Below, one piece after another: positions 53,447 through 63,406 of a stretch of DNA of 64,000 nucleotides. The notes below the pieces were generated by a model. That model was not told where the DNA came from, did no database searches, and saw only the letters and a list, made by a program, of their open reading frames with translations. Where the stretch lies: NCBI GenBank assembly GCA_030695205.1, contig JAUYTN010000027.1:1-64000 (forward strand). The letters run 5' to 3'. How positions within the stretch are numbered: position 1 is the first letter of the stretch; each line of letters begins with the position of its first letter. Made by a program: the position numbers and the translations under genes. Origin of the DNA: Burkholderiaceae bacterium (lineage in GTDB: Bacteria; Pseudomonadota; Gammaproteobacteria; Burkholderiales; Burkholderiaceae_C).

Positions 53447-54544
53447 ATGTCCACCGCCCGATTCCATGACCTCGCCGTCCAGCGCATCAGCCCAGAGGCT
53501 GCTGGCTCGGTGACCATCACCTTTCGCATCCCCGACGAGCAGCGCGACACCTTCCGCTTTGAACCCGGGCAGTACTTGACCCTGCGCACCACAGTCAACG
53601 GCCAGGATCTGCGGCGAACCTACTCCATCAGCAGCCCACGCAGCCGCTTCGAGCGCGACAGCGAACTGGAGGTAGGCATCCGTCCGGTAGAGGGTGGCGT
53701 GTTTTCCAACTGGGCCGCAACCCAGCTCAAGGCGGGCGATGTGCTGCGCGTCATGCCGCCCGATGGCAAGTTCACCGTCAAAAAGCAGCGCGCCATCCAC
53801 CGGGTAGGCTTTGCCGCGGGCTCGGGCATCACCCCCATTTTGTCCATCGCCGCAACCACCCTCGAAGAACAACCCGAGAGCAAGTTCACACTGGTGTACG
53901 GCAACCGACGCATGGCCAGCGTCATGTTCAACGAGGCCCTACAAGACCTGAAGGACCGCTACGCCAACCGATTCACCATGGTGCACATCCTGTCGCGCCA
54001 GGCCCAGGAGGTGGACCTGCTGGAAGGACGCATCGATGCTGCCAAGGTCCGCCAACTGGTAGACACCCTGCTGCCCGCCGCCAGCATGGATGAGGTGTTC
54101 ATCTGTGGCCCGGAGGCCATGATCACCGCCACAGAGGCCGCCCTGACCGACGCGGGCGTGCCAGCCTCGCGCATCTACACCGAGCGCTTCACCACCAGCT
54201 CGGCGGTGGCGGCCAAGGTGCAATCCGACACCGATGCCAAAGCCACCCACAGTGGCCTGGACAAGATCATCGCGCTGCGGGTGCTGCTGGACGGCAAATA
54301 CCACGACCTGAAAATGGGCCCAACCGACAACGTGCTGGATGCAGCCACCAACGCGGGCCTGGACCTGCCCTTCTCTTGCAAAGGCGGGGTGTGCAGCACC
54401 TGCCGCTGCAAAGTGCTGGAGGGCACTGTCCAGATGGAAAAAAACTTTGCCTTGGATGCCACCGAGGTACAACAAGGATTTGTGCTGAGCTGCCAGGCCA
54501 AGGCCACCAGCGCGTTACTCTCGGTGAGTTTCGACGAACGCTGA
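53447..54544 (+). CDS. paaE: Phenylacetyl-CoA epoxidase reductase subunit PaaE
   Basis: PaaE passes electrons from NADPH through FAD and a [2Fe-2S] cluster to PaaA. The 365-residue protein is a ferredoxin-NADP reductase fused to a plant-type ferredoxin: RRTYSISSPRS binds FAD, GFAAGSGITPILSIA binds NADP, and the cluster Cys are in FSCKGGVCSTCRC plus a later LSCQA. The GGAGAAG Shine-Dalgarno is good. paaX starts 6 bp after its stop. Confidence 0.95.
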   Translation: MSTARFHDLAVQRISPEAAGSVTITFRIPDEQRDTFRFEPGQYLTLRTTVNGQDLRRTYSISSPRSRFERDSELEVGIRPVEGGVFSNWAATQLKAGDVLRVMPPDGKFTVKKQRAIHRVGFAAGSGITPILSIAATTLEEQPESKFTLVYGNRRMASVMFNEALQDLKDRYANRFTMVHILSRQAQEVDLLEGRIDAAKVRQLVDTLLPAASMDEVFICGPEAMITATEAALTDAGVPASRIYTERFTTSSAVAAKVQSDTDAKATHSGLDKIIALRVLLDGKYHDLKMGPTDNVLDAATNAGLDLPFSCKGGVCSTCRCKVLEGTVQMEKNFALDATEVQQGFVLSCQAKATSALLSVSFDER

Positions 54545-54550
54545 CGCCGC

Positions 54551-55525
54551 ATGCCCACACCCACCACCCTGTCACCCGCTTTTTCTCTCATCCAGCACAG
54601 GCTGGACGAACTCCAGCAGCAAAACCGCATACAAGCGGGGTCACTGATGGCAACGGTGTTGGGCGATGCGGTGTTGCCGCGCGGGGGTCGGGTGTGGCTG
54701 GGCAGCCTGATTGGCCTCATGGAGCTGCTGGGGGTGAACGAACGGTTGGTGCGCACCACCGCGTTTCGCCTCACCAAGGACGACTGGCTGCTCAACGAAA
54801 TCGAAGGTCGGCGCTCCAACTACAGCCTGACCACCGTAGGCAGGCGGCGGTTTGATGATGCAGCCCGCCACATCTATGCCGCTCACGCCCCCAGCTGGGA
54901 CAAGCGCTGGCGGTTGATCAATATGGTGGGGGAGTTGTCAACCCGCCAGCGCGAACGGCTGCGTCGGGCGCTGGTCTGGCAGGGCTTTGGCGAACTGTCC
55001 TCGCACACCTACATCCACCCCACCGCCGACCTGCAAACCTGCTTCGATGCGCTGCATGCCGAGGGGCTGGCGTCGGTGGTCGGCAACCTGTTGCCGCTGC
55101 TGGCCGCCAACCCCAGTTTGCAAGGGTCTGCCAGCGACAGCGACCTTGTGCGCCGCGCCTGGGACCTGGACGAGCTGTCCCAAGGCTACGGCGCTTTTCT
55201 GGTGGGCTATCAACCCCTGGTTGAGCACGTCAACGGCGACGGGACCGAAGCACTGAGCGGCGAGCAGGCATTTGTCGGGCGCATCCTGCTGATTCACGAC
55301 TTCAGGCGGCTGCTGCTGCGCGACCCCGAGTTGCCAGCGGTTCTGCTGCCACCGAATTGGTCGGGGCATGCCGCACGCAACCTGTGTAGAGAGGTCTACG
55401 CCCGTTTGCTGCCCGCCTCCGAGGCCTACCTCGACGAGCACCTTCGCCTGGCCAACGGGGATGTCCCGATGGCGTCAGCCCTGATTCAGGAGCGCTTTGG
55501 CTTGGCTAACCCCTTGGAAGCCTGA
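54551..55525 (+). CDS. paaX: PaaX transcriptional repressor of phenylacetate degradation
   Basis: PaaX binds paa promoters and is released by phenylacetyl-CoA. The 324-residue protein has the N-terminal winged-helix PaaX domain (LMELLGVNERLVRTTAFRLTKDDWLLNEIEGRRSNYSLT), the central PaaX/Cas2-like region (WRLINMV ... LVWQGFGELSSHTYIHP) and the C-terminal domain with ILLIHDFRRLLLRDPELPAVLLPPNWSG. It is the last gene of the cluster and probably represses its own operon; the operator is not identified with certainty. Confidence 0.93.
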   Translation: MPTPTTLSPAFSLIQHRLDELQQQNRIQAGSLMATVLGDAVLPRGGRVWLGSLIGLMELLGVNERLVRTTAFRLTKDDWLLNEIEGRRSNYSLTTVGRRRFDDAARHIYAAHAPSWDKRWRLINMVGELSTRQRERLRRALVWQGFGELSSHTYIHPTADLQTCFDALHAEGLASVVGNLLPLLAANPSLQGSASDSDLVRRAWDLDELSQGYGAFLVGYQPLVEHVNGDGTEALSGEQAFVGRILLIHDFRRLLLRDPELPAVLLPPNWSGHAARNLCREVYARLLPASEAYLDEHLRLANGDVPMASALIQERFGLANPLEA

Positions 55526-55526
55526 A

Positions 55527-55551
55527 CACAGCCCCATGTGCAGGGGTTGTG
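55527..55551. terminator. Hairpin between convergent paaX and YeeE-type gene
   Basis: CACAGCCCC and GGGGTTGTG form a 9-bp stem with one G.T pair and a 7-base loop, filling the 34-bp gap between the two convergent genes. No T-tract follows, so the call is weak. Confidence 0.35.
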
Positions 55552-55559
55552 CCAATCCC

Positions 55560-56621
55560 TCAGTTGCCGGAGGGGGGTACACGGTCCACCAGCCGGTCGG
55601 TGAAACCCGCACCGATCCACATGCCCAGGAGCGTTGTCCAGGCGGTAATGGCAAAAATCGCGCCACCGGTGATACCGGCGCCTACGGCACAGCCCCCTGC
55701 CAGCATAGAGCCAAAACCCATCAACACAGCGCCGATGATGTAGCGCGGCATGCTGTGCCCACCTTGAAAACCCTCCAGCTTCCAGTCCCGGCCCACCATG
55801 GCGCCCAGAAAAGACCCAGCAAACACCCCTGGCATGAGCCCGAAGTCGAAGCCAATGTGCGGTGCGGGTGACGACAACACCCGCATCAGCCACTCAGCAG
55901 ACGGGCCACTGAAGGTCAGACCCTGCACATTGACAACCTCGAAAGAGGAGGAGGCCACGCTGTAGCTGAACCACCAGGCCCCAGCCACGGCCAAGCCTGT
56001 GGCAATGGCGGTGAGCCATTTGACTGGAGACCATTGGTTGCGGACCGCAAAGTACACCCCTGCGACCAACCACACTCCACCAAACAGCAAGCCACCCACA
56101 TGGCCCACGCCGGTGATGATCAAGAGGTCCCGACCGCCCCCACCATCCACCGTCCACCACGCGCTGATGGCTTGCCGCAACGGGGCCAGCGCTCCACCCA
56201 AGGCCGCTTGTGCGGAAACCGCGAAGATCAAACCCGAAAGCAATGCACGCAAATTGCCAGTCGCTGACAGCACCAGCAAGCGGCTGGCGCATCCACGCGT
56301 GAGGATCATGCCCGCACCAAACAGCAAGCCCCCGACCAAGGCACCCGACATGCTGCCGGTATTGGCCATCTGCCGCGACCCCGACACATCCAACCAGCCC
56401 GAAAGAATCAGCAGCTGCACAGCCACCACCGCAGACGAAAACGCCAGCAGCCACACGGGCAGCTTTTCCCCAAACTGCCCGTGCCAGAACTCCACCACCG
56501 CCGCCCGCAGACAAAACCGGGAGCGCTGCGCAAAAAAACCGAACACCAACCCCAGCAACAGACCACCCAGTGCCAACACTGTGCTTTCTCCGTGGCTTTC
56601 AATCAGTGTGGTCAAGGTCAT
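55560..56621 (-). CDS. YeeE/YedE-type thiosulfate/sulfur transporter
   Basis: The 353-residue inner-membrane protein has about nine to ten hydrophobic helices and two halves of the YeeE fold. Characteristic Cys residues occur in AQRSRFCLRAA, ILTRGCASRLL and LAGGCAVGAGITGG; in TsuA (YeeE) such Cys residues relay thiosulfate across the membrane. The ATG at 56621 overlaps the stop of the upstream PAS kinase gene (ATGA), so the two are translationally coupled, which is unusual for this transporter. No TusA-like YeeD gene is adjacent. Confidence 0.82.
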   Translation of the reverse strand: MTLTTLIESHGESTVLALGGLLLGLVFGFFAQRSRFCLRAAVVEFWHGQFGEKLPVWLLAFSSAVVAVQLLILSGWLDVSGSRQMANTGSMSGALVGGLLFGAGMILTRGCASRLLVLSATGNLRALLSGLIFAVSAQAALGGALAPLRQAISAWWTVDGGGGRDLLIITGVGHVGGLLFGGVWLVAGVYFAVRNQWSPVKWLTAIATGLAVAGAWWFSYSVASSSFEVVNVQGLTFSGPSAEWLMRVLSSPAPHIGFDFGLMPGVFAGSFLGAMVGRDWKLEGFQGGHSMPRYIIGAVLMGFGSMLAGGCAVGAGITGGAIFAITAWTTLLGMWIGAGFTDRLVDRVPPSGN

Positions 56622-58294
56622 GGGGGCTCGATGTCGGTGGGTGGGTCTGCACCAGCCACAGGAATCGTCACCTCTACGGTACACCCTACCCTATGCTGGC
56701 TCTCGATCCGAATTGTCCCGCCGTGCAGCGTGACAATGCGTTGACATAGCGCAAGCTCGACTCCCTCACCTTCGAAATCCATCGAATGGTGTTGCCGCTG
56801 GAACATCACAAACATGTGTTGGGCACGGCTGCTGTCAAACCCAACCCCGTTGTCGCGGACCCACCAGCGCACGCCTCGCAACGGAACCACAGCCCCGCCG
56901 GGTACGGGATGCACGGGCGCCAGCTCCCAGCCAATCTCGATGAGGGGGGACACGGCATCGCGGGTGAACTTGACGGCGTTGGACAACAAAGCCGCCACGA
57001 GCCGACCGAGCAGCGCCGCATCTCCCAGCACCACTGGCCAGTCCGACGCGATCTGCCACTGCCGCCGCTGGTCCGGGCAGGCCGCAGCTGCACCACGGAT
57101 GAGCGCCTCCAGATCGACCGGCACCAACTCCAACGCCGAGCGCCCCAGCCGTGCGTAGTCCAGCACCCCTTCAATCATCCGGGCCAGGCGCTGGGTAGAT
57201 TTTTCAGCGGCGTCCAAGTGGGTGTGCGCATCGCAGGCAACATCGCCCAACACAGGCTGCAAGTCATCGCGCAGCAGCATGAGGTAGCCGGACAAATGGC
57301 GCAGGGGTGCCCGCAGGTCGTGTGACACCATGTGCGAAAACGCGTCAATGTCCCGGTTGGCCGCCGTGAGTGCGCAGGTTCGCTCCTGGACGCGCTGCAC
57401 CAGATCCTGGTTGAGATCGTGCATGACGTCTTCCAACCGCTTGGTGGCGGTCATGTCTTTGGTGATGATGGACAGACCCTGCAAACCACCCCGGCTGTCG
57501 CGCAGCGCCGTGAACGTGGAGTGAGCCCAAAAGGCAGACTGCCCGTGGCGGATCTGCCAGCCTTCGGACTGGGCCTGCCCCCCATCGATGGCCTGGCGCA
57601 CCAGTTGGGAACGGGTACCTGGGTTCCTGCCGGGGTGCGAAGCATCCATCAGCAGGCCAAAGTGCTGGCGCAACACCTGGTGGGCATCGAGGTGGTGCAT
57701 GCGCTGCGCGCTCTCGGTCCAATCGGTGATGTGGCCTGCATCGTCCACAAAATAGATGCAGTAGTCGTGCAGCGCATCGACCATCAAGCGGAACCGCTGC
57801 TCGCTGTCAAACAAGCGGGCGGTACGCTCCTGTACCCGTTCTTCCAGGTCGCGGTTGGCCTCCAGCACCAGCGACTCGATGTATTTGTGGCTGGAAATGT
57901 CGTGCAGCTCCACAAACATGCCCCTGACCGTACCATCTCGCACGTTGGGGGTGTACTTGACCTCGACATGCATGGGCTGACCACCGGCAACCGCAGGGCG
58001 CTCGTACTCGAAGACCTGCGCCACACCCGTCAAGGCAGCACGCGCCCTGGGCATGATGAAGGCACGCAGGCTGGGCAACACCAGCGATTCGAAATGCGCT
58101 CCTTCCAACGGCTGCCCTGGCGCCTCGAACACCCGGCGGTAGCTGGCATTGGCGTATCTGCAGACCAGTTGGTCATCAAAGTACGCGATCAGGGTTGGGA
58201 CGTTGTCCACCACCGAACGGATGAGCTCTGGCGTTGCCACATCCAGTGAACCGAATGCGGCCGCTCGATGGGGCGGCGGTGGTGGAGTGGGCAT
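56618..58294 (-). CDS. PAS-domain sensor histidine kinase
   Basis: The 558-residue cytoplasmic kinase begins with a Pro-rich stretch, then has two PAS domains (about 25-135 and 165-285), each followed by a coiled linker, HisKA with His in FSHMVSHDLRAPLRHLSG (phytochrome-type HxLR motif), and a HATPase domain (N box LLSNAVKFTRDA, DNGVGFD). The ATP-lid glycine box reads GEGVELAL rather than GxGxGL, so one normally invariant Gly is Glu, which could reduce ATP binding. There is no receiver domain and no response regulator of its own nearby. It sits 108 bp after ntrC and overlaps the YeeE-type gene. Confidence 0.88.
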   Translation of the reverse strand: MPTPPPPPHRAAAFGSLDVATPELIRSVVDNVPTLIAYFDDQLVCRYANASYRRVFEAPGQPLEGAHFESLVLPSLRAFIMPRARAALTGVAQVFEYERPAVAGGQPMHVEVKYTPNVRDGTVRGMFVELHDISSHKYIESLVLEANRDLEERVQERTARLFDSEQRFRLMVDALHDYCIYFVDDAGHITDWTESAQRMHHLDAHQVLRQHFGLLMDASHPGRNPGTRSQLVRQAIDGGQAQSEGWQIRHGQSAFWAHSTFTALRDSRGGLQGLSIITKDMTATKRLEDVMHDLNQDLVQRVQERTCALTAANRDIDAFSHMVSHDLRAPLRHLSGYLMLLRDDLQPVLGDVACDAHTHLDAAEKSTQRLARMIEGVLDYARLGRSALELVPVDLEALIRGAAAACPDQRRQWQIASDWPVVLGDAALLGRLVAALLSNAVKFTRDAVSPLIEIGWELAPVHPVPGGAVVPLRGVRWWVRDNGVGFDSSRAQHMFVMFQRQHHSMDFEGEGVELALCQRIVTLHGGTIRIESQHRVGCTVEVTIPVAGADPPTDIEPP

Positions 58295-58402
58295 GAACGA
58301 ATTCAGTGGTGTTCACCTAAGGTACAGAGCCCATAGCATATGCAAAAAACCAAGCTGGCGCCCGTCCGTCAGCACGGCGGGAGCCACCCGCCACCCCGGG
58401 CT

Positions 58403-60046
58403 TTACTCCAGGTCCAACTCCTGGATTTTTCGGGTGATGGTGTTGCGCCCAATGCCCAATTTGTGCGCCGCTTCAATGCGCCGACCCTTGGTACAGGCCA
58501 AGGCGGTGACGATGAGGCTGGACTCGAAACGTCGGCTCAGCACATCCCACACGTCCTCACGGCCTGCGTCCAACAAACTCTTGGCTTCTTGCTGCAGGTC
58601 TCGCTCCCAGCCTGTGGAGGGCGCTTCCAAGGCTGCATTCAGCGGCCTGTCAGCGTCTACCGCATCCGCGAAGCCAGCAGCCGCAGGAGCAGCAGCGGCA
58701 ACACCGGTGGCAGCCGGATGATTCGACGTACCAATGGCTACGGCATCCGGCGCCAGGGGGCCTGCCGCCGCAAGGTCGTGCTCAGATGATGTGCCTGGTA
58801 CCAGCACCGGAGATGGCACTGTGACTGGCGGGCTCGCCGCCGGAGCAGCAACGACAGCAGAGGACTGCGCAGCGACAACCGGCAGTGCCAATACTTCGGG
58901 TGGCAGGTCCTTCTCGTCCACAACCTGTGCGGGAGCCATCACCGTCAGCCAGTGACACACGTTTTCGAGCTGGCGCACATTGCCTGGAAAGTCGAAACCC
59001 GCCAACCGCTGCAGCGCAGCCTCGGAAATGCGTTTGGGCTCCACGTCCAACTGCTTGGCACTTTGCACCAGGAAATGCCGGGTCAACATGGGCACGTCTT
59101 CCCGCCGCTCGCGCAGGGCCGGCAGACGCAGGCGGATCACATTGAGGCGGTGAAACAAGTCCTCACGGAACACACCCTCACGAACGCGCTGCTCCAGGTT
59201 CTGGTGGGTGGCAGCAATGACCCGCACATTGGACTTGACCGCGCTGTGCCCTCCCACCCGGTAAAAGTGCCCATCCGACAAGACCCGCAGCAGACGGGTT
59301 TGCAGATCAAAGGGCATATCGCCAATTTCGTCCAGAAACAGCGTGCCGCCATCGGCCTGCTCGAAGCGCCCCCGGCGCATGGTTTGCGCCCCGGTGAATG
59401 CCCCGCGCTCATGGCCAAACAGTTCACTCTCCAGCAAATCTTTGGGTATGGCTGCGGTATTGATGGCCACAAACGGGCCGTTGGCACGGGGCGAATGCTT
59501 GTGCAGCGCCCGTGCCACCAACTCTTTGCCTGAGCCAGACTCTCCGGTGATCATCACCGTCACGTTGCTCTGGCTGAGCCGACCGATTGCGCGGAACACG
59601 TCCTGCATGGCAGGTGCCTGGCCAAGCATTTCCGGAGAAGCCGCCATGCGCTCCTCGGCCACCTCCTCGCGCTGGCTTTCTTCCACAGCGCGGCGAATCA
59701 ACTCCACCGCTTTGGGCAGGTCAAAGGGCTTGGGAAGGTACTCGAACGCACCGCCCTGGAACGCCGACACCGCACTGTCCAGGTCCGAAAACGCCGTCAT
59801 GATGATGACGGGCAGCCCGGGCAAGCGCTTTTTGATTTTGTCCAGCAGATCCAGGCCCGACCCGCCCGGCATGCGGATGTCGCTGACCAGGACCTGCGGG
59901 CCCATTTCTTCGTTGTCCTCGGCCAATGCGGACAATACGTCTTGAGGGTTGGTGAAACTGCGGGTGGGCAAGTTCTCGCGCAACAGCGCTTTTTCCAGAA
60001 CGAACCGGATGGACTGATCGTCGTCCACTATCCAAATAGGTTTCAT
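58403..60046 (-). CDS. ntrC: Nitrogen regulation response regulator NtrC
   Basis: NtrC activates sigma-54 promoters under nitrogen limitation. The 547-residue protein has a receiver domain (DDD at 8-10, phospho-site Asp56 in VLVSDIRMP, LPKP), a central AAA+ domain with ESGSGKE and the sigma-54 contact motif GAFTGA, and a C-terminal Fis-type helix-turn-helix (RRIEAAHKLGIGRNTITRKIQELDLE). Between AAA+ and HTH is an Ala/Pro/Val-rich linker of roughly 75 residues, which explains the length beyond the usual ~470-500. It lies 62 bp downstream of ntrB. Confidence 0.96.
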   Translation of the reverse strand: MKPIWIVDDDQSIRFVLEKALLRENLPTRSFTNPQDVLSALAEDNEEMGPQVLVSDIRMPGGSGLDLLDKIKKRLPGLPVIIMTAFSDLDSAVSAFQGGAFEYLPKPFDLPKAVELIRRAVEESQREEVAEERMAASPEMLGQAPAMQDVFRAIGRLSQSNVTVMITGESGSGKELVARALHKHSPRANGPFVAINTAAIPKDLLESELFGHERGAFTGAQTMRRGRFEQADGGTLFLDEIGDMPFDLQTRLLRVLSDGHFYRVGGHSAVKSNVRVIAATHQNLEQRVREGVFREDLFHRLNVIRLRLPALRERREDVPMLTRHFLVQSAKQLDVEPKRISEAALQRLAGFDFPGNVRQLENVCHWLTVMAPAQVVDEKDLPPEVLALPVVAAQSSAVVAAPAASPPVTVPSPVLVPGTSSEHDLAAAGPLAPDAVAIGTSNHPAATGVAAAAPAAAGFADAVDADRPLNAALEAPSTGWERDLQQEAKSLLDAGREDVWDVLSRRFESSLIVTALACTKGRRIEAAHKLGIGRNTITRKIQELDLE

Positions 60047-60108
60047 GCGTTCGGTTCCTTTTGCCTCTTGTTGGATTCGATCCCGCCCTGCCGGGATGGC
60101 GCTTCACT

Positions 60109-61194
60109 TCAAGGCAGGGGAATCAATATCTTGAAGTCGGTCCGGCCCGGTACGCTGTCACACTCGATCAATCCGTGGTGCTGCTGAACAAAGGTTTGCG
60201 CCAGCGTCAACCCCAGCCCCGACCCACCTTCTCGCCCCGATACCAGGGGATAAAAAATGCGGTCTTTGATCGAGTCTGGCACGCCAGGTCCGTTGTCAAT
60301 GACATGCAATTCCAGTGCCAACCGGTAACGCTGTTTGCCGAAGGTCACCTGACGGGCCACACGGGTGCGAAACGTCAGACAGGCATCCCCTGCCGCCAAC
60401 CTGGGCGCCAGGGCCTGGGCCGCGTTGTGTGCAATATTGAGCACGGCTTGAATCAGCTGCTCTCTGTCCCCCCTGAACTCGGGAATGGATGCGTCATAGT
60501 CCCGCACCACCTGCAAGCCTTTGGGAAACTCCACCAGAATGAGCGAGCGCACACGCTCGCAAACCTCATGGATGTTGACGTCCCCGACCACATGGGGCTT
60601 GCGGTGAGGTGCCAACAGCCTGTCCACCAGCGTCTGCAGCCTGTCGGCTTCGTGGATGATGACCTGGGTATATTCGATCAGCTCGCGGGAGTCCAGCTCC
60701 ATCTGCAGCAGTTGCGCCGCACCACGGATACCCCCCAAGGGGTTTTTGATTTCATGCGCCAGGTTGCGGATCAGTTCTTTGGTGGCCTGCGCCTGGTCGA
60801 TTTGCCGCTCTTCCCGGTCCTGCCGGGCTTGCTGATCCAGCGGCAAAAGTTCCACCACCACCTCATCGGGCACCTCGGTTTGGGCCACCACCACATGCAC
60901 CGGCATGGGTTCGCGGTGGACACACCGCAGCCAGGCGTCGTAGCGCAGCGCCGCAAACTTGTTGCCCTTGGCACCTGACAAGGCGTCTTGTAACTGACTG
61001 GGTTGGGTAAAAAAATCGGCAAACGGCGTGTCCACCACGCTGCGCCGCGACAAACCCAAGGCATCTTCCAGCGCTGCATTCACGAACAACATGCTCCCGT
61101 TCGTGGCAACCACTGCCACCAAAGTGGCCAACAGGTCCAACGACTGGAACCGGGAGGCAGCCTGGGCAGGCACCTTCTTGTGGCGGACCGCCAC
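60109..61194 (-). CDS. ntrB: Nitrogen regulation sensor kinase NtrB
   Basis: NtrB phosphorylates or dephosphorylates NtrC depending on PII (GlnB), whose uridylylation GlnD controls. I take the GTG at 61194, directly after the stop of the DUF4124-like gene, giving 361 residues. The protein has an N-terminal PAS domain (SLDLLATLVAVVATNGSMLFVNAALED), HisKA with His147 in RNLAHEIKNPLGGIRGAAQLL, and a HATPase domain with HVIDNGPGVP and GGSGLGLTLAQ. No membrane span is present. The Shine-Dalgarno is poor, so initiation may depend on coupling to the upstream gene. Confidence 0.94.
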   Translation of the reverse strand: MAVRHKKVPAQAASRFQSLDLLATLVAVVATNGSMLFVNAALEDALGLSRRSVVDTPFADFFTQPSQLQDALSGAKGNKFAALRYDAWLRCVHREPMPVHVVVAQTEVPDEVVVELLPLDQQARQDREERQIDQAQATKELIRNLAHEIKNPLGGIRGAAQLLQMELDSRELIEYTQVIIHEADRLQTLVDRLLAPHRKPHVVGDVNIHEVCERVRSLILVEFPKGLQVVRDYDASIPEFRGDREQLIQAVLNIAHNAAQALAPRLAAGDACLTFRTRVARQVTFGKQRYRLALELHVIDNGPGVPDSIKDRIFYPLVSGREGGSGLGLTLAQTFVQQHHGLIECDSVPGRTDFKILIPLP

Positions 61195-61195
61195 G

Positions 61196-61783
61196 TCAGC
61201 GCGCCACCACTGCCGGGTTAGCCGAACCCACCACAGGGCCAGCAGACGCCGGCACATCCACACCCAAGCGCTGCAGCTCCCGGCGAATACCCACCACATC
61301 GGCCTCCGCTCTGGCCACATTCGCTTTCAACTCGGCCACCCGTTGCGCATGCGCAGCAGTGCCAGGCGTCTCGCCGGGGCGCAGAGCGGGTTGACCACTG
61401 CCGTAGGCCAGCTGGGCATCCGCCAGCTGCGACTCGGCACGCTTGAGCTCGGCCGACAAAATGGCCCTGGCGTCGCTGTCACGGCTTTTCTGCTGACCAG
61501 GATCGACCCGAGACTGCGTCGACTCTGGCGCAGCGCCCACTCCACCCGATTTGGTCGGACTGGTCTTGGCTGGCGGACGACCGCCTTGCACCACCGTGAC
61601 ATTGCCCCCCTGCAATGCCACACAGCCCTTGAGCTGGGACTGGCTGGGGTTGTTGGTGTACTCGTTTCCGCAGCGGTAGATGCGGTCCAGGCCCTGTGCC
61701 GCAGCAACAGACCCAGCAAGCAACACGCAGCCTGCCAGAACAGGCGAGAGTTTCAGGAGAGGGTGGGTGGTTTCGGTTGGCAT
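61196..61783 (-). CDS. DUF4124-like exported protein of the glnA-ntrBC operon
   Basis: The 195-residue protein has a signal peptide (about 1-29: LKLSPVLAGCVLLAGSVAAAQG) and then IYRCGNEYTNNPSQSQLKGCVAL, the core of the DUF4124 family with two Cys that could form a disulfide. The rest is a polar stretch and a helical Ala/Glu-rich region (about 105-170). Its function is unknown; homologues of this gene between glnA and ntrB recur in Burkholderiales. It probably acts in the periplasm. Its stop nearly touches the ntrB start. Confidence 0.75.
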   Translation of the reverse strand: MPTETTHPLLKLSPVLAGCVLLAGSVAAAQGLDRIYRCGNEYTNNPSQSQLKGCVALQGGNVTVVQGGRPPAKTSPTKSGGVGAAPESTQSRVDPGQQKSRDSDARAILSAELKRAESQLADAQLAYGSGQPALRPGETPGTAAHAQRVAELKANVARAEADVVGIRRELQRLGVDVPASAGPVVGSANPAVVAR

Positions 61784-61889
61784 TCAAGACTCCAGGACGC
61801 TGCATCCAGGCGGTGTGAGCCCCAGTATCGCCCAAAATTGCCCCACCCCTGCACTTGGACCATGGCACAAGCGTGTGGTAAGCACCATC

Positions 61890-61915
61890 AAAAAAGGACG
61901 GCCGAAGCCGTCCTT
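61890..61915 (-). terminator. Intrinsic terminator downstream of glnA
   Basis: On the minus strand a perfect 9-bp stem AAGGACGGC/GCCGTCCTT closes a stable UUCG-type tetraloop and is followed directly by a run of T. It begins 21 bp after the glnA stop. It should end most glnA transcripts, with partial read-through or a separate promoter serving the ntrBC genes. Confidence 0.9.
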
Positions 61916-61935
61916 GTCCATGCGCACCTTACGGC

Positions 61936-63351
61936 TTACAGGCTGTAGTACATGTCAAATTCAACCGGCGACACCTCTACCCGGCTGCGGGTGACTTCCT
62001 GCATCTTCAGTTCGATGTAGGCGTCGATCCAAGCGTCGGTGAACACACCGCCTTCGGTCAGGAACGCGCGGTCCTTGTCCAGGTGCTCCAAGGCCTGGTC
62101 CAGGCTGGAACACACGGTTGGCACCAGCTTGTCTTCCTCTGGGGGCAGGTGGTAGAGGTCTTTGCTGGCGGCTTCGCCGGGGTGGATCTTGTTGCGAACG
62201 CCGTCCAAACCAGCCATCAGCAGCGCTGCAAACCCGAGGTAGGGGTTGCACAGTGGATCTGGGAAGCGGGCTTCCACGCGGCGGGCCTTGTCAGAGGCCA
62301 CGTTGGGGATGCGGATCGATGCCGAACGGTTCTTGGCGGAGTAAGCCAGCTTGACCGGGGCTTCGAAGTGGGGAACCAGACGTTTGTAGCTGTTGGTACC
62401 AGGATTGGTGATGGCATTCAACGCACGGGCGTGCTTGATGATGCCGCCGATGTAGTACAGCGCAAACTCGCTCAACCCGGCGTAACCGTTGCCTGCAAAG
62501 AGGTTTTTGCCGTCTTTCCACACCGACTGGTGCACGTGCATGCCGGAGCCGTTGTCACCGTGGTAAGGCTTGGGCATAAACGTCGCAGACTTGCCGTAGG
62601 CATTGGCAACGTTTTGGATGACGTACTTCTGCAGCAGCGTCCAGTCGGCACGCTCGACCAGGGTCGAAAACTTGGTGCCGATTTCGCACTGGCCAGCGCC
62701 TGCCACTTCGTGGTGGTGCACTTCAACCGGGATACCAACAGCTTCCAGGATTTCGCACATCTCGTTGCGCATGTCCATGGTGCTGTCCACAGGCGGCACA
62801 GGGAAGTAGCCACCCTTGGTACGGGGACGGTGACCACGGTTGCCACCTTCGAGCTTAACGCCGCTGTTCCAGGGGGCTTCGTACTCTTCGATCTGGTAGA
62901 AGCTGTGGCCAGGCTCGTTGCTCCAGCGCACCTCGTCAAACAGGAAAAACTCTGGCTCTGGGCCAAAGTAGGCGGTATCGCCCAGACCGGTGGACTTGAG
63001 ATAGGCCTCGGCACGCTTGGCGATGGAGCGTGGATCGCGCTCGTAGGCCTTGCCGTCGGTGGGCTCGATCACATCGCACACCAGCACCAGGGTGGGCTCT
63101 TCCACGAAGGGATCGATGAAGGCGCTGTTGGCGTCGGGAGACAACAGCATGTCCGATGCCTCAATGCCTTTCCAGCCGGCGATGGAGGAACCATCGAACG
63201 CCTGGCCTTCTTCAAACTTGTCTTCGCCAAACTGCGAGACAGGGATCGTGATGTGTTGCCACTTGCCACGGGTATCGGTGAAGCGGAAGTCAACAAACTT
63301 GACTTCGTTGTCTTTCACCATTTGCATCACGTCTGCGACGGTCTTGGCCAT
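61936..63351 (-). CDS. glnA: Type I glutamine synthetase
   Basis: GlnA makes glutamine from glutamate, ammonia and ATP. The ATG at 63351, with AAGGAG ten bases upstream, gives 471 residues, the normal GSI-beta length. Visible signatures are the beta-Grasp signature [10 protein letters not shown], the metal-binding EPEFFLFD, the ATP-binding [16 protein letters not shown], and the adenylylation loop [10 protein letters not shown] with its Tyr. Activity is therefore expected to be controlled by GlnE adenylylation and PII. It has a sigma-54 promoter and NtrC site upstream and a terminator downstream. Confidence 0.98.
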   Translation of the reverse strand: MAKTVADVMQMVKDNEVKFVDFRFTDTRGKWQHITIPVSQFGEDKFEEGQAFDGSSIAGWKGIEASDMLLSPDANSAFIDPFVEEPTLVLVCDVIEPTDGKAYERDPRSIAKRAEAYLKSTGLGDTAYFGPEPEFFLFDEVRWSNEPGHSFYQIEEYEAPWNSGVKLEGGNRGHRPRTKGGYFPVPPVDSTMDMRNEMCEILEAVGIPVEVHHHEVAGAGQCEIGTKFSTLVERADWTLLQKYVIQNVANAYGKSATFMPKPYHGDNGSGMHVHQSVWKDGKNLFAGNGYAGLSEFALYYIGGIIKHARALNAITNPGTNSYKRLVPHFEAPVKLAYSAKNRSASIRIPNVASDKARRVEARFPDPLCNPYLGFAALLMAGLDGVRNKIHPGEAASKDLYHLPPEEDKLVPTVCSSLDQALEHLDKDRAFLTEGGVFTDAWIDAYIELKMQEVTRSRVEVSPVEFDMYYSL

Positions 63352-63406
63352 CAAATATCTCCTTCAAGGATGACTACGGGGTTAAACACTGACTGATGGT
63401 GAACCA

